A model generated the notes under the pieces. It was not told the DNA's origin and did no database searches. It was given only the letters and a program-made list of their open reading frames with translations. Source: Membranipora membranacea (lineage: Eukaryota; Bryozoa; Gymnolaemata; Cheilostomatida; Membraniporidae). Taken from it: a DNA stretch of 64,000 bases. Positions 13,801-28,800 of the stretch are shown here, in pieces. The first letter of the stretch is position 1, and every line of letters starts with the position of its first letter. The stretch lies in contig OU612069.1 in assembly GCA_914767715.1 (NCBI GenBank), positions 10,103,387 through 10,167,386 on the forward strand, in the 5' to 3' direction. A program made the translations under genes and the position numbers.

Positions 13801-16800
13801 TGTAAATGTCACCTCAGCTTCATGACTTGTCAATTGATTGTCTTATTTTGTGTGACAACTGATCATTGGGCGTATGGTCTTCAATCAAGAATTGCTTGAT
13901 CATCATTGAAATTCATTTAATCAACATGCCCATAAGAGGATAGGTGATAAAAAAGAATGTGGTCTTAGTGGACAGTCTGACTCAGCAGATATAAATTGAA
14001 TCCTACTTCCTCACATGCCTCAAATTCATGCCCAGTGTTGGGTTTGCTCAAGGAAATGATGAACAACTACAAAGGCATATTTTTTATGTTATTGGATATT
14101 TTGAAGGGGAAATCACAATTGGGTATGTATGACGAGGTTATTTGAATAATAAGATCATATATTGCTCAGCATTTATTCACAAGTGTCCCTGCTGCACCTA
14201 CTGTAATCATTGTAAAGTTCAATATAAATAAGGTGATTAGTACAGACTCATTTGACAGACCCACAGAGTTTGTATGGTTTAGCTCAGCGTTTGCACTCAG
14301 GATCCTTCCTTATGCTTACCGCTAAAGTTAACATGACCACCTCTGCCGTTAGCTGTCTTGTTTATTCCCTCCACATCTGACTCGTCCCTCCTGATGGCAC
14401 CTCCGCCGTGTCCTCGCTGATGAGGTCTCTTAGCACTAAAGCTTCTGATCATTCCTTTGATGTCCTTGTTCTTGTTCATCAGCAACTGCAGGTAAAAAGT
14501 CTAATAGTTCAGATCAGGTGCATAGAAAAAAAATTACCCTATACAACCGTCAGATCACGTAGAAATATGACGTCTAAACATGTTGCGTTATGCTAGTCCG
14601 GTCCTCTTGGGAGAATGAAATTAAGATTATAATCAGCATTAAATATATCAAAAAAATTGAAGAGTTTCTGGATCAAATACAGGTTATTCACATCGTTTGT
14701 TGAAGTCAAGCAAAAAAGGCAAGATATAATGATTTATTGCTCTCTCTCTCTATCATGTTATGTGGTGAGATATGGCTCTCGTACGGAGTGTCCTCTCACT
14801 CTTGTATAAGTGGTTAAATAGGTAGTATAGAAATAGTAGTAGATGTATAGATGATCCTACCTCGTCATCGTACGGTGAGTGTATCTCAGATAGCGTACCA
14901 AAGAACTTATTCATGTCGGCTGGTCTAAGGTAGTCTAACACTAACATGATGGCAGCTATAAGTATTGTGAATATTCCTGAAACAAACAAAATAAAGAAAT
15001 GTATTTCTACATAATAGAGTTCAAAATCAGTTCTACAGCAAAATGAAACTTGTTTACTTAAAGCCTAGCTACATGAGCCCACGAAATGCGTGGAATTGTC
15101 TTCCCACCCTACGCATGGGCGTGGCTTCATAGGCTACACACACCCACTTTCCTTACCATGTGACAACATTGCTAAGTGAGTGACTAATGAGTAATGACCA
15201 ATTAAATACGCTCTTTTGTACCAACTGGCCAATGACAGAAGCGTAGGTTCACAACGTGGTTAACAACACGAACATGCTGGTCTCTGGATAGACGCATCGT
15301 TAGCATGCCCAACGGCGTGGTTTGGCATGAAAAACGTGTGGAATTGCTTCCCCACGCGATTTCGTGGGCCTGTCTGGCTACACCTTTACTGAGTTAAACC
15401 TACTCAAAGCAGTGAAGCCATGCCCTGTGGGATAAACCCCTATCTACTGTTATACTATTATCTCACCGATAAACAAGGTGACCCAGTACATCCAGTCGTA
15501 CATGAGTCTCAGTGGTCTGGCGTTACCATCATCGATATGAATATAGAAATTATCCGGCTGTCGAGCGCTGTACACAATGACTGCCAACACCTTTAACATT
15601 CCGGTCCCGAGGAGAAATATGGCCGAGTAGGTGATATTTGAACCAATGAGAATGTTAGAAAGAAGCCAAACTGCAAAGGCAGTCCTAAAAATATAAAAAG
15701 AAGATTGTCAATACCACAAGTAGTGAGGTTATGAGATAGAAGCTGACTTAAACAACATCTGCAGTGGTCTCAATTTGAACACAGGTTGGAACACACCAAT
15801 CACCAATTAAAATCGGATTTCGGATCCCTGAGACCTGAACAGAGGTTGATTCGTGTTACCTCAGCCAGCACCTTCTCAAAGACAAGACAATCACCTCATG
15901 GACAACCCTTCTCTCATCCAACATAGTGAACACTTACCAAAGTAGCACCCAGACAGCGTATCCACTGCTCCTGAAAGCTCTCATGTATCTCATCCCTCCC
16001 ATATCAGCGCTGATGTACCGGGCTATTTTCAGTATAGGGATCGGCCATCCTTTTAATAAGGCTTCTCTGTATTCCTGCTCTGCCTGATACACTGCAGTCA
16101 GATACAATAAGTATGCATTGTTCAGTTCATGCTTACCTTTGGCTATTCAGTAGTCTGAGCCCCCCAGACTCTTGCCCTGAGAACCCCCCCCCCCCCCGCC
16201 GGTCTATTCAGTAATGTGTTACTGCTAGGATCCCTTCTTCACCATGATGGAGAACCTCATTTGAAACTAGTAAAGATCATATAGTAAGGTGAATCCCTAT
16301 TTTAATTCTGCTCCAGCGCTTTGTTCTGTGGGTTAAACAGCCGAGATGATATGCTACTGGTTGCAATGTATTTAAAGTTTAATGACTTCCCATATTTACG
16401 TGATTAATGATCAAATAATATGACATCAGAATTGCGCAGTGTTATGAGGTGGGATGAATCTTACCTTCCACCCAGCCTATCTTCAGGTTGTGATATTCAG
16501 AGAAATCTCCATCATCATCGCTATCGTAATCCTTCACCTCCATAGTTATATTAGCTCCATTCAAGCCAACTCGCAGTGAATATTTTTTGGTAATATTGCC
16601 TTCTGTTGTCTCATATGATGCTATACCCCAGTATGTTCCAGTGACGCAAACTGAATCATTAAAAAAAAGGAGTGTCATAAACTATTACAATGTAGCAAAG
16701 TTATTGTGGAGGTGATTTATGTTCAATTAATAAGATAGGATAGTAAACTCGATTTGGTCTTGTCATAATATCAGTACAACTATCAGATGCATCAGAAATC

Positions 16801-19800
16801 TCTTTCAAATGAGAATTTTATAATACTGTTAGTACTGGAATTTGCAAGAATGGACTACTAGTTTAAGCCGTGCATCAGTGTAGACCGTAACACTCAGAAC
16901 ATGCATCGTAGCATTAAAGTAACTAGGGGGTAATCATAGTAAGATTTCCTCAGTACCACGGGGAACCCCCTCTTCCCCCCCTGGTATAGGTACCTGGTAT
17001 ACTGATATTTACTCACTGATAATACTGAGCCCGATACCGAGAGATATAATCATCTGCAGTGTAACTCTCCATCTACTGTAACCTCTAGTACCGAGCAGTG
17101 CAATCAGTACAGTTACTGTCAGTACTGCTGCTACATAACCTATACCAACGCCCCACATACCAACATCTCTACATACACAGGCAAAATAATAATTAATAGT
17201 CGTTTTTTAATATAAGCGTGCAATGTGAATTTCAGACACTAAAAACAGCTTCTTCAGTCACTCGTCTGTAACAGTAATGCCACACAAAAAAAATAATTAA
17301 GTGAAAGGAAAAATTATGCATTAGCTAAAAATCTTATCTCAATGTATGTAATTCGGCTCTAATTGTATGAGATATTACGGACCTTTAAATAGATGAAATC
17401 AGTTTATATTTACCTGAACCAATTCAGAGGTTCCTCTCTATAGAAGTATGGAAATCCATAATCCTTCCTGAAAGCCGTGAAAAAATCTGAGGTTTTATCA
17501 AACTCCATCGTATCCTTATTATCTGTGTAAAGCTGCTTCTTAGTATATGGCTGTCAACCTGCAGGTTATAAATAATATACTGAGAATTGTCTGTGTAGTA
17601 GTGTGTAGGCTTCAGCTATTAATAATAAGTGTAACACAGATTAAGGAAAACTGACTGATGTAAGCTAGCGCTGATTTAGAAATGGGGTCAAGAAACTGAT
17701 GCTCCAAAATATAAATATACCTCCTTATAGATGCGTCAAATGAATCATATAAATCATTCATAAGTGAACAGTTACACATTTTTTGTTCATATTTATTTGA
17801 TATGGTTGAAAGACCTTATTGGGTGATTGTCTGCGTTTTTTATTTTTCAACATAAGAGGAAATAGGGAATGAGACACATCCTCTCTTGTAATCATTTGTT
17901 ACCACATTATGTGAAATTTATTGACCCAATATTTGACTCCTGTTCCGCAATTAGTCAAAATGTTGATAAATAACTGTATCTGGTCACCAAGTCAAGATTG
18001 TTGTTTTTTTCCTTCTAAGATGTCAAAACAAAGATTTTAAGGAAACTCTCCCCGCTCAGTCAACGTCAAAACAATCAACACTTTCCTGTACATCTCTCAG
18101 TGCAACAGATAACAGTATTTTATAGCTGTTTGATGGCTATTTCATATCATTCTTATCACTATCATACAATCAGCCCATTAGGCTGTTACTAATATTAGTC
18201 AAGGCCCATCTCTCAATATTCAATGACTGAACTGAATTACTGTTTAGTCATACAGAAAAGGTGGTTTCAACATCTAACATATGTGCGTTCAGCAATTTAG
18301 CACATGTGCATTTAGCACGTTTCCTCATTTGCAATACATTGGTAACCTCTGCTATGTTGGTACAGCTTGCATATTTAGGAAATGTTGTGATTAACCCCTT
18401 TTCCTGCTCATTCGGTTGATCTTGAGCAGTTTTTTCTCCTCTAAGGAAAGTTAATGAGATAAATCTTGGGTTGTTGTGTGGCAAACCTAAGACACTATTA
18501 TCACTTTATTTCTAAAATTTGTATATATAATATTTGATCGATCATTAAAATAGAATTTGCTCCTCAGTGATGAGTTGAACATCCGTCCCCTGATTTTACC
18601 CCTGTGTAAAATCTGTACTATATCGTTAGTATCTACACCTATGGGAAGTGAGTTTAGCCAGCATCTCTTTCTCCATATCCTGTACCATGCGCCACTCAAC
18701 ATTTTGGCAAATACCCTGACTAAAGTCATGCCAACACTCAATATATTTATAGCTCGAACAGGATTCCAAACAAAAACTCCCACCTCATATTTCTAATTAA
18801 GTTTGGTGACCACTTTTTCATGTATAAACATAGTGCCAGAGGGATTTTCTGTTCTTTTCACTCATGCGTTTAGTCTTGGCATCGACACTTACGCTTTATA
18901 GCCAGTATAGCTACCAGATACTAGTAATATAGCCTGTATAGATAGCTAAGCCGCGTAATATGACTATATGTTGATAGTCCAATGCTTCTACATCGATCAC
19001 ATGTCATGACATATTGGGAAGTGATGTAGGGTGCACTTATTCTAGTTTACTGCTCTCAGAGGAGAGGCAATGTCAATTATCCTTAACTTCATAAATATTA
19101 ATAATATCAAGATTTGTAAATACTGATATGACAGCATGGGGCACCTGCCTGACACCAGGCAGGTTTTCATTATCAGATTAGAACAGCACACGATTATAAA
19201 ATTATCAATATCAATTTGATTAACTTGATCTCATAGACCTATGACTATCACAAGGGGCGGCTCAGATATATACACTTGGTATATTAGACCACGCTGATAC
19301 TCTCTATACCACTATTATAAATACCTCCTGATCATGAGATCGATAACAATGCTCAATTTGACCAAAGAGCAAATCCACCTGTTTGTAGTTTGATCAGAAG
19401 CTATGGATAATCCATACTCTCTGGCCTGATACTGATATTGGCTCACCTGCACTAGCGCAAGAACAACTGTATCAGCCTAGCTATGTGGTTTCTTCCTCCG
19501 TTCCCTCCCTGGTCTAAACTGCAGATAAACTTGATAAGTCACTGCAGATAAACTTGATAAGTCGTATAACTTAGTGGTATTATGAGACAGTGACACAAGA
19601 GGAAGGATAGTTATGGATCACTGACTGTCATTTCATGCCTTTAAATAACCCAAATAGATGAGCGTCTACCATGTTATTTCAGATCTTAATATGTTGCCAT
19701 GGCAACTGATTCATTGCAGAGAATGTCAATGATTACTAGCCTCAATATAGACAAACGGATTTAGGCACCTGGTTACTGGTTTGAGTAGCTAATAGGATCA

Positions 19801-22800
19801 TGATGCTATGTCAATGTTTTATACAGTATGGTTCAGGTCATGAGTCTATGTATATGCCAAAAGCTATATGCCCGTTGGGGCCATTGATATGAATTCATGT
19901 ATTAGTGGTAAAATACACAGTATGGCTATTTGTGGAGAAATTACATCAGAATATAACTTAGTCAGTAATTACATCTACCTAGAGTTCTGTTATACTGGTT
20001 TATATTTATATTTTTGCTTTCAGGAAATTTACATCATGAGACAATAGTAGGATACACTTATCAGACGGCCGATCCAAACGATGGTGATCTACAAAATAAC
20101 CAATCTGTCGTTTCACCTGTAAAGTATGGGGAGATAACCATCATTAGTTCTGACCAGAGTACAACACTCATCAGTTCTCTTACTATACCAGGTAAACTCA
20201 TCATACACAGAATTAAATTCTTTTCTTAGAATGGAAATAGTATCATAACATCATGCAGTTAGAACACTTAACACAGGGGCTCATCTGAAATTGATCTGAT
20301 TGGCCATCCATACTAGCATGAATTATATAGCCTGGAAAATCAACTTCTTTACAAAACTGCAGACAGTAATAAAATGCCTTCAACGTCATTCTGCGATGCT
20401 CAGCTCTGGGCATGAGCTGATCTCTGCAAAATTGAGTCTCGGAATTCCGAAGCCATCTGATTGGCTACCTGCTCTGGTGGCACACTCTCAAATGCGTGCG
20501 GAATTGTTAGAAAGAGTTATCTTCTATTGTCACTATTAGCAAAATTTGACTGGCAATTTATGCAGGGGGTGTCCTATCTCCCCAGACCAAAATTGCAATT
20601 AGAACCCAGACTAAACTCATTGTTCTTACACTGCGCAAATTCAAGTCACGCATGATACATACTTAGCCTTACGACATTCTCTTTGTGGTAATGATAGCCT
20701 AGTTTATCAGTGATCTACATGCCTAGTCAGATCACGAGAGTCAGTATGCTTCAACGTCGATGATTTGGGCTTTTCCAGAATGCTACTAGGGACTGGCTAT
20801 TTTTGCAAGCCCATTGTTTGGCAAAAGAAAGCTAATGATGCTATTCCAGATATGGAATTCAATGTCATCGTATTATGATCTAATTAAAGGTCATGCCTGG
20901 GATTCTACCTTGAGGGCTTGTGGATTGATTTTCTCAATTCACTCATTCCTATCGTAGTCTTTCTTTTTTTAGTTATTTTCAAATCATAAAGATAAAATTA
21001 TGTAGCCTCTCATGATCACAACTGGCATATAGAACATCTAATATCAGGTGTCCATGTGAATTAATAAGAACATATAGAACATCTAATATCAGGTGTCCAT
21101 GTGAATTAATAAGAACATATAGAACATCTAATATCAGGTGTCCATGTGAATTAATGGGAAATGTCGTACTGGGGGCATCTGGGTCGGATACTTCACAAAC
21201 TTTTATTAGCATCGACACTAGGGTTGCCAGCAAACAAGTAATTCCTATACAATGAAAGCAGCTTAGTTGTAGTAGCGATTCATTGCATGAATTTGAAGAA
21301 CTGGAAGACCTATGGTTACACTCAGAAATCAGCTAACCACAGTTGGTGAACAATTGAGGAATTCACTAATATTGATTGGTTCAATGGAAGTTTTATCTGG
21401 CTCATATATTATTACTGTCCCAAATATAGTGCAGAAGCGTTGCCAACAGAATATCATCATGAAATGTTGGATTCTCCCCAAGATTAATAGCAGATTCTCG
21501 TGATCATTATCACTATTTCAACGGCAATGCTGGTTCACAAGAAAACCAAATAATTTTTTTTTTTAGAGTTTTTGTGGCAAATTTCGTCATCATGAAGTTA
21601 TTTGGCGGTAAAAACCGGACCCAGTTAACGGTTCTAATTTAGAAGAGTCAATTTATGTTGGAGTCACATAATTGAGTTTAATTAATGTGTACTTCTACAG
21701 ATGTATGTAGCTGGTATCAGGAGCAGGCTGTGGAGTTAGAGGCAGTAGGTAATCTATCTCAGGTTAGGAGTATGCTGCCGATGGGCTGCCAGAGGTGTGA
21801 GGATAGTGAGGATATACCTACATACTTTACTTATACACCTACCTCACCTAGCCAAACATCACCTGGGTAAGCTGTCATATCTACTTAATTCATTATCAAG
21901 TAATTTAGCTTAATAATACCCTAATAATAAAAAATAACTTATTAATAATAAAGAATAATAAATTGATAAAAAATATTAACTTATTATAAAAATTACATCA
22001 GATTTAAATAGTTTCTGTTCAGCTTATTTAATTATGCCATCAGGCTAATTATTAACCCCGCTAATCCTTTTTTTTGCAAATCCCTCAATGATAGCTTTTT
22101 ACAATGGAATTTCAAATATTGTACATCATCCAATAGGTCATGACAACCTAAAGTATAATTATTAATTGCACTAAAGGTGTGGCTACATGTCACGAGGTAA
22201 TCACAGGCCGATGGCATGTCTAGACATGCTAGGCCGATCTCACACTGCTACACAGGCCTATGAGTTAGTACTCGATGGTTTAGTGAGTTATAGTGGGGTA
22301 ATAAATCAGGTGCCTATATTGACCAATTAACTCCCTCAGTTCAATCGATTGACCAATGATATTTAATGGGCGTGTTAACAAATGACCGGATATGTCATAT
22401 TAAATCCGGGTCTTTGTCACTTAGAATCTTCACCAAATAAAATTTCATTCTTCTGTAAAATTGATTTTCCTATGCTATACTATGGATGTCATGTCAGGAC
22501 AGCTTCCATTTCCAAGTGATACAGCTATTACCTTCCATATTTTCACTACAGCACCACTCCTATCTTTGTAGTTATGGTCTTTTTTATCATAAATAGGAGG
22601 ATGTGATTTAACTACAGATATTATCAACTCCTCCATTTTTGATAGCCTGTCACAATTTGATAGATGACGTGTTTAACCGCGTAATTATTTAAGCAAGCAA
22701 TCAACAACCAATCAGCATAGAGGATCGTCTAGATCACTCGGGCAAAAGACCAACAAGTTGGATGTCCACTTAACACGAGTAATCACTCGTGCAGATCCAC

Positions 22801-25800
22801 CGATTAACCACTCGTGACCCCAAATAGATGTAAAAATCGTGACATGTAGCCACACCTTAACACTTCCACATCTCCTCGTATGTTTGCTTTAGAAGATTAA
22901 TATTGTTTCCAGCTTCCAAAGTATCACGGACATCTGTGTTACCTCTTTTGGGCCATAATACCTAATGTAATACATTCCATTCCTCCTTCCTAAACATAAT
23001 TAGTTTTGCAAATAAATATCATACTATTAGGTCGTTTCATCCTAAAAGTCTAAACTGAACAAAGCTGAGATTTTGTATGTGATGTCAGTATGATCATCTG
23101 ACGGCAACCCTCCCTTATTGAAATTTGAGATCTGATTCAGTTTTCGACTGTTTTTATGTTCCAATTGTTTTATGTAAAGTAGTTGTGTGTGATAGATTAA
23201 ATAAATCACTGCCTTTCTGCCTTTTTGTAACCGCGTGACATGGCTAGCCTTTCACAATCATAAACAAAGTGACCATCCAACAAGAGTACCAAGTGTCAGA
23301 ATAGATGGGTGGTCCTGTCTTGTGGCTGTCATGTGGAGATGGGTGGTCCTGTAGATGGGTGATCCTGCCATTTTATTTAAAGCGCCAACAATGTTACACA
23401 GCTAACATGATGAAATGTATAGATAGATTATACATTATCATCCAGATATAGCCTCCACCAAGCTTGTCAAGACGGCTATAATAGTTGATGAATGAACGTA
23501 ACGGATGAGAATACCCTGAAACATATTTGAACAGCATCAATAAACATCTCAAAATAGCATGCAGTATTGACTGATGTCATGCCAGGCTCAGCGGAAGCCA
23601 CCATTAATTTAATTCTGCATCTAGCTCTTATCAAAGCTGCATCAGCTTTTTGGTCTCCTCAACTCTTAATGGATTTGACTCTCTCTCATTTTTTCTTTCA
23701 CCTATTTTATCTACTGCCTAATTTGACTTGGTTATAATTTAGTATATCGGGAAATAATATAAATAACCGGAAAGTTACTCAAATATGGTTTCTTGCGCTG
23801 AGTGATTCAGATTAGACACAATGCCAAAACATTCAGCTATATTATTCCTGCAAGCTCTATTGCTCTATTTAAACAATACTAGTTGGAATATTACAGAATG
23901 ATACTCACCCCCCCCCCCTCCCCCCCCCCCTCCTCACTTGCTTGTTTGGACTATAAGCTGATATAAAGCGACTCGTAAGAGATCATTCGGCGTCCATTTT
24001 TTCTGATTTTCATAACTTACCATAGCCTCCCTCTGGCTCGCACCTCGTAAATTATCGCTGATAGCTAGCATGCACATGAGCCTTGTGACCTTATTATTTG
24101 TGAAGTCAAACAATTATGAACTCTAATCCAGTCCCTGCCAGCACCCTTTCCTATTATTATAATTTTCTTTTTCATCACAGACTGAAGTGTTATGAAGATA
24201 AAGTATGCACTTACAATAATATCATGTCAGATAAAGACTGCGAGTCTCGAAGAAACTGTGAAAGTTGTCTGTCCATATTACCTGTATACAGTCATGAGAA
24301 ACGAGGGGTATGTATGAGCAATGAACTCCCTCTCATTGGTATGAGAGGCTTATTGCTGTTAGCATTTATTTTATCTTTGTTTTAAAGCTATTCATAACAC
24401 ACAAAATTTTGTTTTATATGTATTTCATTAATTACATACTAATAACTGTAAATCTTGATGGCACCGGAAACAAACAATTTGAGTGCCTTTTCCTAAATAA
24501 TGCTCTTTTCAGTAATAATAATAAGTTATCTTCTCCTTACTCTCACAGCTTTGTGAATGGATAAATAACAGTTGTGTGAAGAGACATAATGTGGTAACTC
24601 CACCGCCAGCCTGTCCAACAGATGAATGTCTGTTACAAACCAGCTGTCATGGCTGTACAACTACGACCGGATGTGAATGGTTAGTGATTTAATCATTTAG
24701 TCTTATGTTCTTGTTCTCCGATAAGTTTTCTTAACATACTGACTTTTTGTATTTTTCTATTTTAGTAAACGCACAATTCGCAGACTAGTTTATTTGTCCA
24801 TGTTAGCTGACAAATAGACTAGTAATTGATATACTAATTTGCCGTTGGTTGGTATTTATAGCATGATAATGATTATTTCCTCAAGTCCACTTATCCTACA
24901 TGTTAACCCATCCCTTTATGACAGGGTGACACACAGAGATACTGAGGGCTTTACCTTCTCATACTGTCAGGAAACTGGAGCCTCCTCTAGTAACTCGGAG
25001 TTTGATCCTGTGTCTAACTCTGAGGGCTGTGTTAACCCGTCCCTCATTTCCTCATGTGAAGAGTGTGTGCAGCAGAGAGAACAAAGGCTACATTCTCATT
25101 CATCAGGCAGTTATCTGTGGAATCTGAATGAGCAGTATTGTATGGTATCAGATATGACTGGTATACTAGATAGCAGTCATCTCGGCAATGTAGTCAGCAA
25201 AGTAGAGAGTTGTCTACTCAACTGTTCTGTCAATAAACAGGTTGGATTAAAAACATATTATCAATTGCCAAAGACACAAAGTTGAGATACAGGTCTTCTT
25301 AGTCTAGGCTCCCCAGACTTTTGCCCACCGCCGGCGGCCCCCCGGCGTGGGACAGTCTGAGAACAATGCAGGATCTTGCTGGAGTTGTCTGCTCTTAGAT
25401 ATATTGAGTTATAAATGGAGCACTAAAACTGCAAGATCTATTGATTTCTATTCATGCCACCTTGCTACCCTACTGGATGAAAAATTTCACAGAACAAAAA
25501 TTCGCGATTGTCTTCTCTCAACCAAGGTTTCACGGCATAAAAGTTTCGCAGAGTTGTCCCCTCGCGAAATTTGAAATGGACTGGCTTAAATCCGAGTATC
25601 AGTTAAAGGGTATATGAGGGGACAACTCTCAGAATTTATCATCAAAATCATGGGACAAACATATCGCGAAAAGACAACTTCGCGAAATCTAGAATTATTT
25701 ATTCTCATGAAACTTTTCATCGTGTAGGGAATATTGCTCCAGGTATGAGAGTTTTCCAGTCAGACTCTGGGAAAAGCATGTTTCGGCAATACCCACAAGC

Positions 25801-28800
25801 AGAGATATTCACTGCTAAGTAGTGAAGAAAATCTCAGCCAGAATTTCTTTCATTTTGAATAAGGGCGGTCATTTATGACATTGACAAAAGGTCATACGAT
25901 GTGTATTATTGGACCCTTAGGCTATATGAAGTAAGATTAATGTAGAAGTAATAAGAGGAAAAATCCAAGCAAATCCTGCAAAGTGCATAGACTAAGGTCT
26001 TCTATTTATTTGGCCTCATGTCGGACAGGGTCTCTCACTTGAGTAGTGCCAAAAAAACACTATCTGCTCATCCTTCACGTAGGTATTATTCCTGAGTCCT
26101 CATTTCCTGATGTATCTGTCTAATCAAGAACTAATTTGCCTGATTGAAAGACTCAATGAGCAGGTGTTTTTAGCGAATGGATTTCAAAGGTTTCGTCCGA
26201 AGCTTTTCTCATTCAAATTGAGAGACCTCTTTGTTTCTATATAGTGTACTGTATTTTAGTAGTTGTTCTGATATGATAATGTTTCAAACTTAACATCTCT
26301 TCTTGCAGTGTTCAACGTGTCAGTCCCAGCCCCACTGTGGCTGGTGCTCTATAGCAGGTAGTATATCAGGGGCGGGTACATGTATGCCCGGCTCCCTTAC
26401 TAACAGCTCAATGTGTACAACTGATAACCTGAGTTCTCAGCTCGCTAAAGAAGATGCCGAAGTAGTGCAGTGGAATTATCTGACCTGCCCCGCCGAGAAT
26501 GAATGCCTGAATGGACATCACACTTGTAACTATTCAGTTGAAACCTGTGTCGATCAAAAGATAGGTGTGTACCTTTACAAATTCCAAATAAATTCTAAAT
26601 AAATTATATACCCTTTACATCATCAGAGAGCTTGACAAATTCTTGGGACATCCTAACAAACCACATTATTTTACTGATCCCAATTCAATACTCCGTTGAC
26701 GTTCCTGCATTTATGACTTCAATCTGATGCTGATCATGTATTTGGATGACTTCTATCTCTGTGGCTTTCAGTTGGTAATTTTGAGTCATCCCCAGACCCA
26801 AAGACATTCATCACTCTGTGGAACCAATTGTCAATGAGTTTCTGGCAAAAAAGAACATACAGCATCATTTTTTTTCTGCATTGTAATCGCAACTAGATAT
26901 AACAACCCAAGCATATTGTATACTTTGGTGTCATGATGTAATAATAATAATACATTTATTGTCAACAACAATCCATCTCTAATGTTTTCATGTTTATTGT
27001 ATATTATGATCTGATGATATTGTAGGATTTTCATGTCAGTGTAAGGCTGGATATCAGGCCGTATCTCTCCCTGATGATGTTATATATCAGCAGGCCTGTT
27101 CGTCACGTCACCACACCATACCATGGCATGATGTGGAGTCTGACCCTATATGTATACCTACATGTACCCCACCTGCCTGTGGATCACATGGCTGCTGTGA
27201 GGACGCTGATACATGTCTCTGTGATCTCGGTTATGTTGGAGGTAAGACAGATTGACAGAATATCTGGTTGATGTTTACCTCCTCTGACTTTGCACGTTGG
27301 TTAGGGCTCCATATTTTTTGTGTAAGTCTCCTCACAAATGGGGACTGTACTGGAACTACATGTTTAGTGATAGATTATGTGAACTGAAAATGACCCATTG
27401 ACAAAATAAAATTCCAGTATAGAGTATAGCATAGTGTAAGACGTACACATTGATATATCAGGTCTTGTACATGAATGATAAGATGTACATTGTATACATG
27501 TGTTACTGTATTTACCTGTACACATTGATATATCAGGTCTTGTACATGAATGATAAGATGTACATTGTATATTGTGTTACTGTATATACCTGTACACATT
27601 GATATATCAGGCCTTGTACATGAATGATAAGACGTACATTGTATACATGTGTTACTGTATATACCTGTACACATTGATATATCAGGTCTTGTACATGAAT
27701 GATAAGACGTACATTGTATACATGTGTTACTGTATTTACCTGTACACATTGATATATCAGGTCTTGTACATGAATGATAAGACGTACATTGTATACATGT
27801 GTTACTGTATATACCTGTACACATTGATATATCAGGTCTTGTACATGAATGATAAGACGTACATTGTATACATGTGTTACTGTATATACCTGTCCATGAA
27901 TTATATGACATACACTTACAAATTGTAGATCAATGTGAGATGGTATGTGAATGTAATGGTCACAGTAATTGTCAAGCTTCTAACCTGACATACTGTTTAC
28001 AGTGTCAGCATAATACGACAGGTACGTCACACTAATACCACCGGTAAGCCTCATAAGTATGTCATCTGTGGATAATACTATATACTTCTCCCCTCCATGT
28101 ATACATCATCATATTTTTTGGGAGATTGGCCAATTGTTTAGAGATCTATCCACAATCTTAAACAAGTGTTGGAGTAAAATGTTCCCAACTTCCTGGAAAA
28201 GGTGCTCAATGCTGTTTGAGATCATTGTTTTGATCAATTCATACTTATGGCGGCCCATAGTGACATCTCGAGATGAGACAATCGAGTTGTTGGCAGCCAG
28301 CTCGAGATGGTAATGCTATAATCTCGAGTTGCAGTTTATCATCTCGAGTTGATAGTTGAGGGCAGTTTACAGGATTGTACAGTACTTAGTTGTGTGGGGG
28401 CTCCCGCATAGCCTACTAATCTTACTACCAGTCTACTGTACAACACTCACAAATGGCCTGGAGGTTGCGATCTCGAGATCAAAAATCAATCTCGAGATTG
28501 TGTTTTTTAAAATGCAGATTAACAAATTCAACTCAATTTACTACTGGTCCAACTAGATTTACTCCTCGTTCAACTCGATTTCTATAAGTTCTAACTCAAT
28601 TTGTGACTTGTAATCTCGATATTATAAGACCTATCTCGAGATAGAGCACAAGAAAGAATTGGGTGTCAATTTATCTCCCACTTTGACTGCTATCGAACTA
28701 TGACCCTTCGACCTTGAGCATTTTAACAGTTTCAGTTTTCCAACAAGAAGTGAGCAACTCCTAAGGGGCTTTGCATGCCCTTCCTTTTAGGAATCACTGC

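Larger units (their letters stand above)
9961..18118. repeat. Segmental duplication unit A (source copy with DUOXA-1)
   Basis: Aligns in the same orientation with 40381-54892. Anchors read directly: TATTGGTATTA and the following intron plus kelch exon start (9961-10235 with 40381-40638); 11917-12330 with 40840-41245; all ten DUOXA exons with their introns; and GATGTCAAAACAAAGATTTT to the run ending at about 18118 with 54780-54892. The stretch 10240-11917, including two MITEs, has no counterpart in the other copy. Confidence 0.85.

Noticed and set aside
25306-25350. GC-rich block CCACCGCCGGCGGCCCCCCG as a regulatory island
   Set aside because: It is a short palindromic fragment inside an intron, resembling a similar C-rich stretch at 16146-16205, so it is more likely a decayed repeat.
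27375-27928. Open frames of 178 and 118 codons on both strands
   Set aside because: They are only translations of a 75-bp minisatellite whose period is a multiple of three; the region is intron between two MEGF8 exons.
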